The position numbers and the translations under genes are program-made. DNA of 64,000 nt from Gemmiger gallinarum (lineage in GTDB: Bacteria > Bacillota > Clostridia > Oscillospirales > Ruminococcaceae), in NCBI RefSeq assembly GCF_014982805.1, contig NZ_JADCKC010000001.1, positions 930,001 through 994,000 of the forward strand, in the 5' to 3' direction. This document shows, one piece after another, positions 32,880 to 41,325 of this stretch. The notes beneath the pieces were generated by a model that ran no database searches, was not told the origin of the DNA, and saw only the letters and a list, made by a program, of their open reading frames with translations. How positions within the stretch are numbered: the stretch's first letter is position 1; each line of letters begins with the position of its first letter.

Positions 32880-33587
32880 ATGGAGTTTGAAAAGCTGTCG
32901 GCCCCCAGTCTGAAGGACCTGTTTGTCCAGCAGCTGCGGGGAATGATTCTGTCGGGAGAGCTGGCCGTGGGGACCCAGCTTCCGCCGGAGCGGGAACTTG
33001 CCCAGCAGATGCAGGTCAGCCGGGCGGTGGTCAACGGCGGCATGGCGGAGCTGGCCAAACAGGGCTTTGTGGAGGTGCGCCCCCGCCAGGGCGCCGTGGT
33101 GGCCGACTACCGGCGTCACGGCAATCTGGATACCCTCATTGCCATCATGGAATACCAGGGCGGCATTCTGGGCCGGGAGGAAGTGCGCTCCATTCTGGAA
33201 GTCCGCATGGCGTTGGAGCATCTGGCAGTATCCAACGTCATCCGCCGTGCCTCCGACGAGGCGCTGGACCGGCTGGGGAGCCTGTTGGCCGCCATTGCCG
33301 AATGCGACACCCCTGCCCAGGCAGCGGAGGCGGCCTGGAACTACCAGCATGAGCTGGCTCTGGTGAGCGGCAACCGCATTCTGCCGCTGATCTATTACTC
33401 CTTCAAGGCCCCGGTCATCACCCTGTGGACCCGGTTCTGCCGCCTGTACGGCATTGAAGCCCTCTGCCGCAACACCGAAAAGCTCTATGATCTCATCCGT
33501 GCCCGGGACCATGAGGGCGCCGCCCGCTGGGTGGACGAATACCTGGGGCAGGCCATCTCCGGCAGCCAGCAGATCTACAGCGAGTAG
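32880..33587 (+). CDS. FadR-subfamily GntR transcriptional regulator
   Basis: A 235-residue regulator. The winged helix runs SLKDLFVQQLRGMILSGELAVGTQLPPERELAQQMQVSRAVVNGGMAELAKQGFVEVRPRQGAVV (about 10-75). An all-helical FCD-type ligand domain follows (VRSILEVRMALEHLAVSNVI). GGAAGGAGG lies 6 nt before the ATG at 32880. It is divergent from the hyp operon, a plausible target. The ligand is probably a carboxylic acid by family habit. Confidence 0.88.
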   Translation: MEFEKLSAPSLKDLFVQQLRGMILSGELAVGTQLPPERELAQQMQVSRAVVNGGMAELAKQGFVEVRPRQGAVVADYRRHGNLDTLIAIMEYQGGILGREEVRSILEVRMALEHLAVSNVIRRASDEALDRLGSLLAAIAECDTPAQAAEAAWNYQHELALVSGNRILPLIYYSFKAPVITLWTRFCRLYGIEALCRNTEKLYDLIRARDHEGAARWVDEYLGQAISGSQQIYSE

Positions 33588-33597
33588 GCATAGAAAA

Positions 33598-33635
33598 GCC
33601 CGCCGCCATGCTTGTGCAAGGCAGCGGGCCCTTTT
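33598..33635 (+). terminator. Terminator of the FadR-type gene
   Basis: GCCCGCCGCC (33598-33607) pairs with GGCAGCGGGC (33620-33629, one G-T), followed by CCTTTT. It starts 10 nt after the stop. Confidence 0.65.
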
Positions 33636-33678
33636 CGGCTACCGTATCCCGGAAGATTTCTGTCTCTTCCCGGAAGGT

Positions 33679-34098
33679 TCATTTTTTTCCTGTGTCTGAC
33701 ACAGACAGCCCCTGTAGCGCACCCGACGCCGCCAGCAGCACCGCCACAGCCAGCCCCATACCGTTCATTTCCCCGAACAGGACCAGCTGCAGGATGGCCG
33801 CCAGACAGGCCAGCACGGTCACAACAAGCGCCGCACCACGCCGTCTGCCCTGCCCGTTGTCCGAAAAACCGGTCAGAACAAGCGCCGCAGCCGCCACTGT
33901 CAGAATGCCTGCCGCCATGGGGAGCGGGTCTCCGTACCCCATGGGCGTCAGGTCAAAGAAGGAACAGGTTTTCAGAAAGTACTCCCCCGGTCCGGCGGCG
34001 AAGCGCATGGTGACCCCGCCGGGCAGGATCTCCATAAACAGGGCAAGAGCCAGTGTGCACAGCGCCGCAACAGCCCTCCGATTCCGTCTTGTTTTCAT
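33679..34098 (-). CDS. Small membrane protein, four helices, unknown
   Basis: I do not recognise this 139-residue protein. A basic N-terminus (MKTRRNRR) leads into four hydrophobic segments (about 10-25, 55-72, 85-105, 110-128). The loop after the first helix contains PGEYFLKTCSFFDLTPMGYGDPLPM. AAGGAGG lies 8 nt before the ATG at 34098. It is a single gene, convergent with the FadR-type gene and divergent from the phosphatase. Confidence 0.65.
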   Translation of the reverse strand: MKTRRNRRAVAALCTLALALFMEILPGGVTMRFAAGPGEYFLKTCSFFDLTPMGYGDPLPMAAGILTVAAAALVLTGFSDNGQGRRRGAALVVTVLACLAAILQLVLFGEMNGMGLAVAVLLAASGALQGLSVSDTGKK

Positions 34099-34179
34099 GG
34101 GAGCACCTCCTTTTGAATTCATTATACCGTGCGGGGCACACGGCGTAAAATTTCATTTTGGAAACAACATTTTTCTGTA

Positions 34180-34208
34180 TTGCCCCACGCATGCAAAAAC
34201 GATATACT
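34180..34208 (+). promoter_or_regulatory. Promoter of the phosphatase/ArsC gene
   Basis: -35 TTGCCC (34180-34185), a 17-nt spacer and -10 TATACT (34203-34208), 34 nt before the start. Confidence 0.65.
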
Positions 34209-34241
34209 GAAGCAAATACTTCCGAAAAGGAGCATCCGTCC

Positions 34242-34655
34242 ATGTCCAAACCGAACGTCGCCTTCATCTGCGTGCACAACTCCTGCCGCAGCCAGATTGC
34301 CGAGGCTCTGGGCAAACTGCTGGCCTCCCATGTGTTTGAAAGCTATTCCGCCGGGACTGAGACCAAGCCCCGCATCAACCCCGATGCCGTCCGCCTGGTA
34401 AAGCAGCGGTACGGTGTGGACATGGAGGCCACCCAGCACAGCAAGCTGCTGGCCGAGCTGCCGCCGGTGGATATTGTGGTGACCATGGGCTGCAACGTGC
34501 AATGTCCCTTTCTCCCCTGCCAATACCGGGAGGACTGGGGTCTGCCCGATCCCACCGGGTGCAGCGACGAGGTATTCCTGCAGGTGATTAATGAGATCGA
34601 GAAGAAAATTCTCAGCCTGCGGGACCGGATCGCCGCCGGAGAACTGACACAGTGA
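34242..34655 (+). CDS. Low-molecular-weight phosphatase fold protein / thioredoxin-type arsenate reductase
   Basis: A 137-residue protein with the Cx5R P-loop CVHNSCRS (10-17) directly after strand one, as in LMW tyrosine phosphatases and Bacillus-type ArsC. The LPDPTG segment carries the general-acid Asp. A Cys pair (MGCNVQCPFLPC) corresponds to the redox cysteines of thioredoxin-coupled ArsC (Cys82/Cys89 in the staphylococcal enzyme). This favours arsenate reductase over phosphatase. No arsR or arsB lies beside it. AAAAGGAG precedes the start. Confidence 0.82.
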   Translation: MSKPNVAFICVHNSCRSQIAEALGKLLASHVFESYSAGTETKPRINPDAVRLVKQRYGVDMEATQHSKLLAELPPVDIVVTMGCNVQCPFLPCQYREDWGLPDPTGCSDEVFLQVINEIEKKILSLRDRIAAGELTQ

Positions 34656-34685
34656 CCGGACGTCCCCCGGATAGCGCAATACAAA

Positions 34686-34725
34686 ACAGAGGCAAAGTCT
34701 GACTCAGGCTTTGCCTCTGTTTTTT
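34686..34725 (+). terminator. Bidirectional terminator between ArsC-like gene and glgA
   Basis: ACAGAGGCAAAG (34686-34697) pairs perfectly with CTTTGCCTCTGT (34709-34720), followed by TTTTT on the plus strand and TTTTGT on the minus strand. Confidence 0.92.
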
Positions 34726-34768
34726 CGGTCATGCAGCCCATGACCGGTCATAATTCAGATTGATCCCA

Positions 34769-36940
34769 TTACCACGGCGTGAGTTCCAGATACAGGTCCT
34801 TGTACTGGCGGGCCGAGTTCTCCCAGGAGACATCCTTGGCCATATCGCGCTGGACGACCTCATCCCAGTGATAGCGGTTGATGAAGTACTCCGTCTTGGC
34901 GCGGTTGATGGCATCCAGCAAAAGGCCTGCGTCGTAGCGGTCAAAGGTGAAACCGTTGCCGTCCCCGTTGAAAATGTTGTAGGGCTGCACCGTGTCCTTC
35001 AGGCCGCCGGTCTCCCGGACGATGGGCAGGGTGCCGTAGTGCATGGCATTGAGCTGGGTCAGGCCGCAGGGCTCAAAGCGGGAGGGGACCAGCAGGGCAT
35101 CGGCGCCGGCGTAGATCCGGTGTGCCCGGGACTCGTCGTACTGGATGCAGGCGCTGAACATACCCTTGTACGCATTTTCGTAATAGCGGAAGGTGTCCTC
35201 GTACTCCTTGTCGCCGGTGCCCAGCACAACAACCTGGGTGTTGCCGTCCATGACCTGGGGAATGATGGCATTGACCAGGTCCAGACCTTTCTGGTTGGTC
35301 AGGCGGGAGATCAAGCCGATGACAAACTTGCCCTGATCCTGCACCAGATCCAGCTCCTGCTGGAGAGCCAGCTTGTTTTCCCACTTGTGATCCAGCACGT
35401 TGGTGATGTCATAGTTGACGGCCAGGGCGGGATCGGTGGCAGGGTTCCACATGCCGTAGTCGATGCCGTTGACAATTCCGCGCAGCTTGTAGCTGTGATA
35501 GCGCAGGTGATCTTCCAGCTTTTCACCGTACTCGGCAGTCTGGATCTCCTGGGCGTAGGTGTTGCTGACGGTGGTGATGCGGTCGGCGTAGGCAAGGCCG
35601 GCCTTGAGCATGTTGGCATCCTCATAGCCCTGCTTCATGGCGCCCATGTTGAAGACTTCATCGGGCAGACCGGTCCAGTACTGCAGGGTGGGAATGTTGT
35701 AAATGCCCTGGAAGCGCAGGTTGTGGATGGTCAGGACCGTCTTGGCACGGCCGATGGGAGAATCCTGGAACATGGTGCGCAGATACACCGGCACCAGAGC
35801 CGCCTGCCAGTCGTGGCAGTGGATGATGTCGGGGATCCAGTTCAGGTAGTTCAGGGCAGCCAGCGCCGCCTTGCTGAAGTAGCAGTATTTGGGGATATCG
35901 TCCACCAGGCCGATGTAGGGGTTGCCCGCGGAGAAAAACTCCTGGTTGTCGATGAAATCGTAGACCACACCGTCACAGACATACTCCATGATGCCCACAT
36001 AATAATTCCGGCCGGTCTTGCCCAGGTCCATGTAGAATTCGCCGCGGTAAACCATCTTGTCCTGATACTTCTGGGGAATGCAGGCGTACCGGGGCAGGAT
36101 GACACGCACGTCACAGTTCTGGGCCACCAGCTCCCGGGGCAGGGCATACATTACGTCGCCCAGACCGCCTGTCTTGACGAAAGGATGGCACTCAGATCCA
36201 ATAAAAGCAACACTTCTGCGAGGGGAAACATATTGCGGTTCCATAGGTACTTCTTTCTCCGGCTCAACCGGCTCTTGTACGGCAGGTTTGGACTCTTCGG
36301 CGGCGGGAACGGGTTCCTGTGCCACAGGCTTGGCTTCCTCCGGCGCGGGGGCAGGTGCAGCCTTCTTGACAGCAGGCTTTGTCTTTTTGGCAGCGGGTTT
36401 CGCCTTCTTGGCGGCGGGTGCTGCCTTCTTGGCGGCGGGTTCGGCCTTCTCGGCAGCAGGCTCGGCCTTCTTGGCAGCGGGCTCAGCCTTTTTGGCGGCA
36501 GGCTCGGCCTTCTCGGCAGCGGGCTCGGCCTTCTTGGCGGCAGGCTCGGCCTTCTTGGCGGCGGGCTCGGCCTTCTTGGCGGCGGGCTCGGCCTTCTTGG
36601 CAGCGGGTGCCGCCTTCTCGGCGGCAGGCTCAGCCTTCTTCGCAGCAGGCTCGGCCTTCTTGGCGGCAGGCTCGGCCTTCTTGGCGGCGGGCTCGGCCTT
36701 CTTGGCGGCAGGCTCGGCCTTCTTGGCGGCGGGCTCAGCTTTTTTGACAGCGGGCTCGGCCTTCTTGGCGGCAGGCTCGGCCTTCTTGGCAGCGGGTGCC
36801 GCCTTCTCGGCGGCAGGCTCAGCCTTCTTCGCAGCAGGCTCGGCTTTTTTGACAGCGGGCTCGGCTTTCTTCGCTGCGGGCGGAGCAGCTTTTACTTCGG
36901 CTGTCTGCTTCTTGGCAGACTGCGCTTTTTTCTGTGCCAC
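34769..36940 (-). CDS. glgA: Glycogen synthase with N-terminal Lys/Ala/Pro heptad-repeat domain
   Basis: A 723-residue protein in two parts. Residues 21-195 are 25 heptads of the form PAAKKAE, with a few AEK, AVK or terminal A/K variants, followed by a Pro/Glu linker to about 240. Residues 241-723 are a full-length GT5 glycogen synthase: the ADP-glucose motif KTGGLGD (256-262), HCHDWQAALVP, then RFEPCGLTQLNAMHYGTLPIV with the catalytic Glu. It elongates alpha-1,4-glucan from ADP-glucose. A GTG start at 36940 has AAGGAAG upstream. No glgC or glgB is nearby. The basic tail resembles histone H1 and the lectin at 12289-13089. Gene function is certain; the tail's role is unknown. Confidence 0.93.
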   Translation of the reverse strand: MAQKKAQSAKKQTAEVKAAPPAAKKAEPAVKKAEPAAKKAEPAAEKAAPAAKKAEPAAKKAEPAVKKAEPAAKKAEPAAKKAEPAAKKAEPAAKKAEPAAKKAEPAAEKAAPAAKKAEPAAKKAEPAAKKAEPAAKKAEPAAEKAEPAAKKAEPAAKKAEPAAEKAEPAAKKAAPAAKKAKPAAKKTKPAVKKAAPAPAPEEAKPVAQEPVPAAEESKPAVQEPVEPEKEVPMEPQYVSPRRSVAFIGSECHPFVKTGGLGDVMYALPRELVAQNCDVRVILPRYACIPQKYQDKMVYRGEFYMDLGKTGRNYYVGIMEYVCDGVVYDFIDNQEFFSAGNPYIGLVDDIPKYCYFSKAALAALNYLNWIPDIIHCHDWQAALVPVYLRTMFQDSPIGRAKTVLTIHNLRFQGIYNIPTLQYWTGLPDEVFNMGAMKQGYEDANMLKAGLAYADRITTVSNTYAQEIQTAEYGEKLEDHLRYHSYKLRGIVNGIDYGMWNPATDPALAVNYDITNVLDHKWENKLALQQELDLVQDQGKFVIGLISRLTNQKGLDLVNAIIPQVMDGNTQVVVLGTGDKEYEDTFRYYENAYKGMFSACIQYDESRAHRIYAGADALLVPSRFEPCGLTQLNAMHYGTLPIVRETGGLKDTVQPYNIFNGDGNGFTFDRYDAGLLLDAINRAKTEYFINRYHWDEVVQRDMAKDVSWENSARQYKDLYLELTPW
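36356..36880 (-). repeat. 25 tandem 21-bp units encoding the GlgA heptads
   Basis: The plus strand shows a 21-bp unit of the type CTCGGCCTTCTTGGCGGCGGG repeated with small changes. Each unit encodes one PAAKKAE heptad on the minus strand. Near-identical neighbours suggest recent expansion by slippage or unequal exchange, so copy number probably varies between strains and may be collapsed in short-read assemblies. Confidence 0.9.
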
Positions 36941-37088
36941 AACAACTCTTCCTTTCCAATTGGTAATGTACCAATACTTCCGGGCTGCGACCCCCACAAA
37001 GAGTTCCCTCGGCCGGCCCTTCCCGGAAAGACAATCGGCAGGGAAGCAGAAAAGCCATGGCTTCCCCGCTTCCGGGCCTTATGAAGAA

Positions 37089-37117
37089 AGATTAGCATAT
37101 TTTCGTCCAAATTTCAA
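37089..37117 (-). promoter_or_regulatory. Promoter of glgA
   Basis: On the minus strand, -35 TTGAAA (37112-37117), a 17-nt spacer and -10 TAATCT (37089-37094). It gives a leader of about 140 nt that can fold into a long hairpin (37013-37080; GGCCCGGAAG with CTTTCCGGG). The remaining gap up to 37259 shows no gene. Confidence 0.6.
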
Positions 37118-37259
37118 TTGCCGCCATTGCTTTTTCATCCTTCCGCCGGATGTACCTGCCTTTTGGCCGGACGTTTTTTCCCTCTTTTCCCCAAAAGTCT
37201 GCTTTTTAAGTTTTCTTTTGCCCGGCAAAGCCAGCCGGCCTTCTGTCATCTTCTGCCGT

Positions 37260-37880
37260 TCAAAGACTCTGTTCCAGGTAGGCGGCCACGTCGAACAGGT
37301 CCAGCGTGCAGTCCTTGCGCAGATACAGCGGGTGATGGGGGTGCCCCTTTTGGGACCGCGCCCCTGCCGAGTACCAGCAGGCTCCCAGTTCATTGCCGAT
37401 GCGGATCATATCCCGCAGGCAGTCCGCCAGATAGGGGCGTTTCTCGATGATGGTGCCCCAGGCGGCCCACACGGCGGGAGCACCGCTTTTGGTCTGTTCC
37501 AGCGCCCAGCGGAAAGCCGCCATGTTTTCCTGATGAAGGACGGAGTTGCATTCCTTCTCCATATCATCGGGGCGGGTGGCGCGCTGGGCATAGACGTTGA
37601 ACATGATGAAACTGTCGTACCCGTTGGCCAGGGCAATGCGCTCCACCGACTTGAGGGTGTTGTCCAGGTCGTTGGGGGCCGCCGTGGACGGGTTTATGCC
37701 CACACAGATCAGCGGCTTTTCCCCGGCGGTGCCCAGGATATATCGGTAATCACAGTACATACTGGGAACATACAGCCAGCGGGAGATGTCGTAGTCCGGG
37801 TTGGGCCGGCGCGCATCCTCCAGGGCGCGGGCAAAAGGCAGAATTTGCTGCTGGGCAGTGTCCCGTGTGGGAATGTGCAT
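37260..37880 (-). CDS. DUF1643-domain protein
   Basis: A 206-residue cytoplasmic protein. WLYVPSMYCDYRYILG, LICVGINPSTAAPNDLDNTLKSVERIA and FMFNVYAQRAT-like segments are the DUF1643 signature. The C-terminal half has AWGTIIEKRPYL and the HPLYL motif. The family has no established function. It is divergent from sfsA with about 84 nt between them. Confidence 0.85.
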   Translation of the reverse strand: MHIPTRDTAQQQILPFARALEDARRPNPDYDISRWLYVPSMYCDYRYILGTAGEKPLICVGINPSTAAPNDLDNTLKSVERIALANGYDSFIMFNVYAQRATRPDDMEKECNSVLHQENMAAFRWALEQTKSGAPAVWAAWGTIIEKRPYLADCLRDMIRIGNELGACWYSAGARSQKGHPHHPLYLRKDCTLDLFDVAAYLEQSL

Positions 37881-37903
37881 GAAGAAACCTCCTTGCGGGC
37901 GGT

Positions 37904-37932
37904 TTGCACAGTCCGCCGCCCGATGCTATACT
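37904..37932 (+). promoter_or_regulatory. Promoter of sfsA
   Basis: -35 TTGCAC (37904-37909), a 17-nt spacer and -10 TATACT (37927-37932), 33 nt before the start. Confidence 0.7.
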
Positions 37933-37964
37933 CTCCCTATCAGGATACAGGCAGGAGAAACGCA

Positions 37965-38648
37965 ATGCAATACCAACATGTAAAAGAAGGTCGCTTTTTG
38001 TCCCGGCCCAACCGGTTCGTCGCCAGGGTGCTGCTGGACGGGGCCGAGGAAGTGGTCCACGTCAAAAACACCGGCCGCTGCCGGGAACTGCTGCTGCCCG
38101 GGGCAAGGGTCTACCTGGCCCTGGGGGACAATCCTCAGCGCAAGACCCGCTACGACCTGATCGCCGTGGAGAAGGGGCCGCTGCTGGTCAACATGGACTC
38201 CCAGGCCACCAACCGGGTGTTCGGGGAGTGGGCTGGGGCGGGGCATTTCCGTGCCGGGCTGACCCTGCTGCGGCCGGAGACAGTGTGGGGCAATTCCCGC
38301 TTTGATTTTTACTGGGAGGACGCCTCCGGCTGCCGGGGTTTTGTGGAGGTGAAGGGCGTCACCCTGGAGGAAAAGGGTCACGCCCGCTTTCCCGACGCCC
38401 CCACCCTGCGGGGTGTCAAGCATCTGGAAGAGCTGGCCCGCTGCCGGGCCGAGGGCTGCGAGGCCGCCGTCTGCTTTGTGCTGCAGATGGGCGGTATGAA
38501 GGATTTTGCCCCCAATGATGTGACCCACCCCGCCTTCGGGGATGCCCTGCGCCGTGCCGCAGCCGGGGGCGTGAATGTCCTGGCCATGGAATGCGCCGTG
38601 ACCCCGGACAGTCTGATCATCACCCACCCGGTGCCGGTGCGGCTGTGA
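37965..38648 (+). CDS. sfsA: SfsA-family (sugar fermentation stimulation) nuclease-like protein
   Basis: A 227-residue protein with an OB-like N-terminal part (EGRFLSRPNRFVARVLLDG; HVKNTGRCRELLLPG) and a PD-(D/E)xK nuclease-like core (NSRFDFYWE then GFVEVKGVTLEEKGHARFPDAPTLRGVKHLEEL). VLQMGGMKDFAPND and DPAF-like segments complete the family pattern. SfsA has been tied to maltose metabolism in E. coli, but the mechanism is unsettled. AGGAGAAACGCA precedes the ATG. Confidence 0.92.
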   Translation: MQYQHVKEGRFLSRPNRFVARVLLDGAEEVVHVKNTGRCRELLLPGARVYLALGDNPQRKTRYDLIAVEKGPLLVNMDSQATNRVFGEWAGAGHFRAGLTLLRPETVWGNSRFDFYWEDASGCRGFVEVKGVTLEEKGHARFPDAPTLRGVKHLEELARCRAEGCEAAVCFVLQMGGMKDFAPNDVTHPAFGDALRRAAAGGVNVLAMECAVTPDSLIITHPVPVRL

Positions 38649-38711
38649 CCGCCGCCCCGTCTCCCGCTCAACGCTGCGGCAAGGTTTTGCCCGGGCAGGC
38701 TTCGGCCTGTC

Positions 38712-40268
38712 TCAGCCCGTCGTGTCCGGGTCGCCAAAGGCGAACTGGATGGTGATGTGTTTTTCCCGATCCACCGTCACCCGGCGCACCAGCTGGTGCA
38801 GCTGAGCCTTTTCCAGATGATCGAAGCGGAGAAAGGCCCGGATTGCCTCCTCCGTCCGGGATATCCGGTGGCTTCCTGCCTCTTCCTCCGCCGCAATCCG
38901 GTCCAGCTCTTCCCGGTGCCGGGTCTCCTCCTGGCGGAGTTTTTCGGAGATATAGGCAAATTCCTCCTGACTCAGGGTGCCGGCCACCTTGTCCTTGTAG
39001 GCCGTCAGTCTGGCTCGGCGAGCCTGTTCCAGCTGCTGTTCCAGCCTGTACCGCTTCGCTCCGGGGCTTTCCTTCTGCTGCTGTGATGCCGCCTTCCGGC
39101 GGGCCAGCTCGCAAGGGTCCGCCCTTCCCTGCGCCAGGCTGCGCAGAGCTTCCTGCACCGCCTCCATCACAGCGTCCTCCCGGATGCTGTGGGAGGTGCA
39201 CAGCCCCATGGCCGGGTCCCGGGTGTAGCCGTAACAGTTCAGATACCAATACCGGCCCCGTTTTTTGGCATACAGCGGGCTGCCGCAGTCGGCACAGAAA
39301 GCGATACCGGTCAGCAGATGGGGGTGGTCCGTGGTCTGGTATGTACGGACTGTCTGCAGCCTTTGGGCCAGGGCGAACTCCTCCCGGCTGACCAGCGGCT
39401 CATGGGTGTTCTCCACCACGATCCAGTCCTCCGGGTCCACCCGTCGCCGCTCGTGGACCTTATAGCTGACCATCCGGGTGAACTGCTGGGCCATATCCCC
39501 CCGGTAGACCGGATGGGAGAGGATGCGGCGGATGGTCTCGGCATTCCACAGGCCGGTAAAGGTCCGGCTTTTATCGGTCAGTCCCTTGCTGGCCGCCGGG
39601 GACGGGATGCCCTCCCGGTTGAGAACACCCGCAATTCCGGTCCGGCTGCTTCCGCCCAGAAACAGGGCAAAAATGCGCCGCACGACGGAGGCCGTCTCCT
39701 CATCCACCAAAAGATGGTACCGGTCCGCCGGGTCGATGCGGTAGCCGTAGGGAGCCTGTCTTCCCAGGAATTTGCCCTGCCGCTTGAGGAGGTTCAGAGA
39801 AGTGCGGACCTTGGCGCTGGCGTCGGCGGCATAAAAATCGTTGAATACATTTTTGAACACCGCCATCTGCTGGACGCTGTCGGTATTTTTGGCGGAATCG
39901 TACTGGTCGTTTACCGCAATGAACCGTACCCCCAGCCGGGGAAAGATCTGTTCCAGGTAACGTCCCGTCTCGGTATAGTTGCGTCCCAGGCGGGACAGAT
40001 CCTTGACGATGATGCACCGCACGCTGCCGTCCATCAGGCAGGCGGAGAGCTTCTGAAAGCCGGGGCGGTCAAAATCGGTGCCGGTGTGGCCGTCGTCCAC
40101 AAATTCCCGGGTGACGGCAAACCGGTTGCGCGCTGCCCATTCCCGCAGAAAGGCACGCTGGTTTTGGATGGAGTCCGACTCTGCGGCCGGGCCGTCGGCA
40201 GAGGAAAGGCGCAGATAGAGGACCGCGTCGGTCCGGTCCGGCCTTCCGCCGGTGCGGGAACGCTTCAT
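38712..40268 (-). CDS. Large serine recombinase (integrase of the element)
   Basis: A 518-residue site-specific recombinase. The resolvase domain holds the YLRLS motif with nucleophile Ser22 and DLSRLGRNY with the conserved arginines (about 90-98). A recombinase domain follows (GYRIDPADRYHLLVDEETASVVRRIF; then HPVYRGDM). Next comes a zinc ribbon with Cys325, Cys328, Cys345 and Cys357, then a coiled coil (about 385-450). All parts of an active enzyme are present. It lies 1.2 kb from attR and would catalyse integration into, and with a directionality factor excision from, the PBP gene. Its ATG is one base after the upstream 38-codon gene. Confidence 0.95.
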   Translation of the reverse strand: MKRSRTGGRPDRTDAVLYLRLSSADGPAAESDSIQNQRAFLREWAARNRFAVTREFVDDGHTGTDFDRPGFQKLSACLMDGSVRCIIVKDLSRLGRNYTETGRYLEQIFPRLGVRFIAVNDQYDSAKNTDSVQQMAVFKNVFNDFYAADASAKVRTSLNLLKRQGKFLGRQAPYGYRIDPADRYHLLVDEETASVVRRIFALFLGGSSRTGIAGVLNREGIPSPAASKGLTDKSRTFTGLWNAETIRRILSHPVYRGDMAQQFTRMVSYKVHERRRVDPEDWIVVENTHEPLVSREEFALAQRLQTVRTYQTTDHPHLLTGIAFCADCGSPLYAKKRGRYWYLNCYGYTRDPAMGLCTSHSIREDAVMEAVQEALRSLAQGRADPCELARRKAASQQQKESPGAKRYRLEQQLEQARRARLTAYKDKVAGTLSQEEFAYISEKLRQEETRHREELDRIAAEEEAGSHRISRTEEAIRAFLRFDHLEKAQLHQLVRRVTVDREKHITIQFAFGDPDTTG

Positions 40269-40269
40269 C

Positions 40270-40386
40270 TCAGCATGCCTCCCCGGAGTCCAGATTCAGG
40301 GTGCGGATGAGCTGTTCCAGGCAGGCAGCCAGAGAGGGGGCATCTTCCTCCTCGGCAAAGCAGAGCGTAACAGACGGCTGGTCCAT
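40270..40386 (-). CDS. 38-residue acidic protein coupled to the recombinase
   Basis: The product is MDQPSVTLCFAEEEDAPSL followed by AACLEQLIRTLNLDSGEAC. A strong GGGAGG site lies 8 nt before the ATG at 40386, and the stop is one base before the recombinase ATG (TGAGATG), so translation is coupled. I do not recognise a family. It could be a recombinase accessory or directionality factor, or only a leader peptide that helps recombinase translation. It is too short for the ordinary gene-length cut-off. Confidence 0.6.
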   Translation of the reverse strand: MDQPSVTLCFAEEEDAPSLAACLEQLIRTLNLDSGEAC

Positions 40387-40625
40387 GGTGGGTTCCTCCC
40401 TTCCCTTTTCCGGCGGTTCGCCGGGGTTACCCCATCCTATGCGGAGAGGACTCACAATATTTTCAGCCTCCGGCAGCTCCGGGAGGCAAGCCTCTCCCCT
40501 GCTTTTCCGCCGGTTTCCGACCGGCTGCGGCGAAAACGGCTTTTCCTCCCCGCGGGACTGTGGTATGCTACCAGTAACGACTTGATTTCTGCCGGACCGC
40601 CCTCAGGGCAAAAGGAGGCCTTTTC

Positions 40626-41285
40626 ATGATCTGCAAAACCACCGCCGAAATGAAAGAGATGGACCGCGTGGCCATTCAGGAACGGAGAATTCCTTCCCTG
40701 CAGCTGATGGACACCGCCGCCGGGCATGTTGCCGCCTCTGTAAAGGCCTGGCTGACCCGCACCGGGCGCAAAGGACAGGTGCTGATCTTCTGCGGCCCCG
40801 GCAACAACGGCGGGGACGGCTTTTCCTGTGCCTGGCAGCTGCTGAAACAGGGCGTTCCCGCCCGGGTCTGCTTTGTGGGCAAGGCGGAGAAAATGACCGC
40901 CGACGCCCGCGCTGAGCAGGAGAAACTTCTGTCCCTGGGCGGCGCGGTGGTCCCCTACGCCGGGGAGCCGATCCCGGAGGATGCCGGCTGCCTGGTGGAT
41001 GCTCTCTTCGGAGTGGGACTGGACCGCAACGTGGGCGGGATGTTCGCCCGGGCCATTGCCGCCATCAACCAGGCCCGGGAGGCTGGGGTACCGGTGGTGG
41101 CCTGCGACATTCCCTCCGGCATCGAGGGCAACACCGGTGCGGTGCTGGGCATCGCCGTGCAGGCTGACGAGACTGTCACCTTCAGCTGCGCCAAGCCGGG
41201 GCTGCTCGCCGGGGAAGGCAGACAGGCTGCCGGCCTGCTGACGGTCTGCGACATCGGCATTCCCCGGGATCTGCTGGAAAGCTGA
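40626..41285 (+). CDS. nnrE: NAD(P)H-hydrate epimerase (YjeF N-terminal domain)
   Basis: A 219-residue metabolite-repair enzyme that interconverts the R and S forms of hydrated NAD(P)H. The sequence shows MKEMDRVAIQERRIPSLQLMD, then FCGPGNNGGDGFSCAWQLL (the NNGGDG nucleotide site), DALFGVGLDRNVGG and VACDIPSGIEGNTG with the catalytic Asp. The dehydratase domain of fused YjeF proteins is absent. AAAGGAGG precedes the ATG. It is the last cargo gene before attR. Confidence 0.92.
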   Translation: MICKTTAEMKEMDRVAIQERRIPSLQLMDTAAGHVAASVKAWLTRTGRKGQVLIFCGPGNNGGDGFSCAWQLLKQGVPARVCFVGKAEKMTADARAEQEKLLSLGGAVVPYAGEPIPEDAGCLVDALFGVGLDRNVGGMFARAIAAINQAREAGVPVVACDIPSGIEGNTGAVLGIAVQADETVTFSCAKPGLLAGEGRQAAGLLTVCDIGIPRDLLES

Positions 41286-41325
41286 TCTCCGCCACAGCCC
41301 CAAGGCAACCCCATATAAAAAAGAC

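Noticed and set aside
36356-36880. Tandem 21-bp repeats considered as a CRISPR array or minisatellite
   Set aside because: Units are contiguous without spacers, in frame and encode heptads joined to glycogen synthase.
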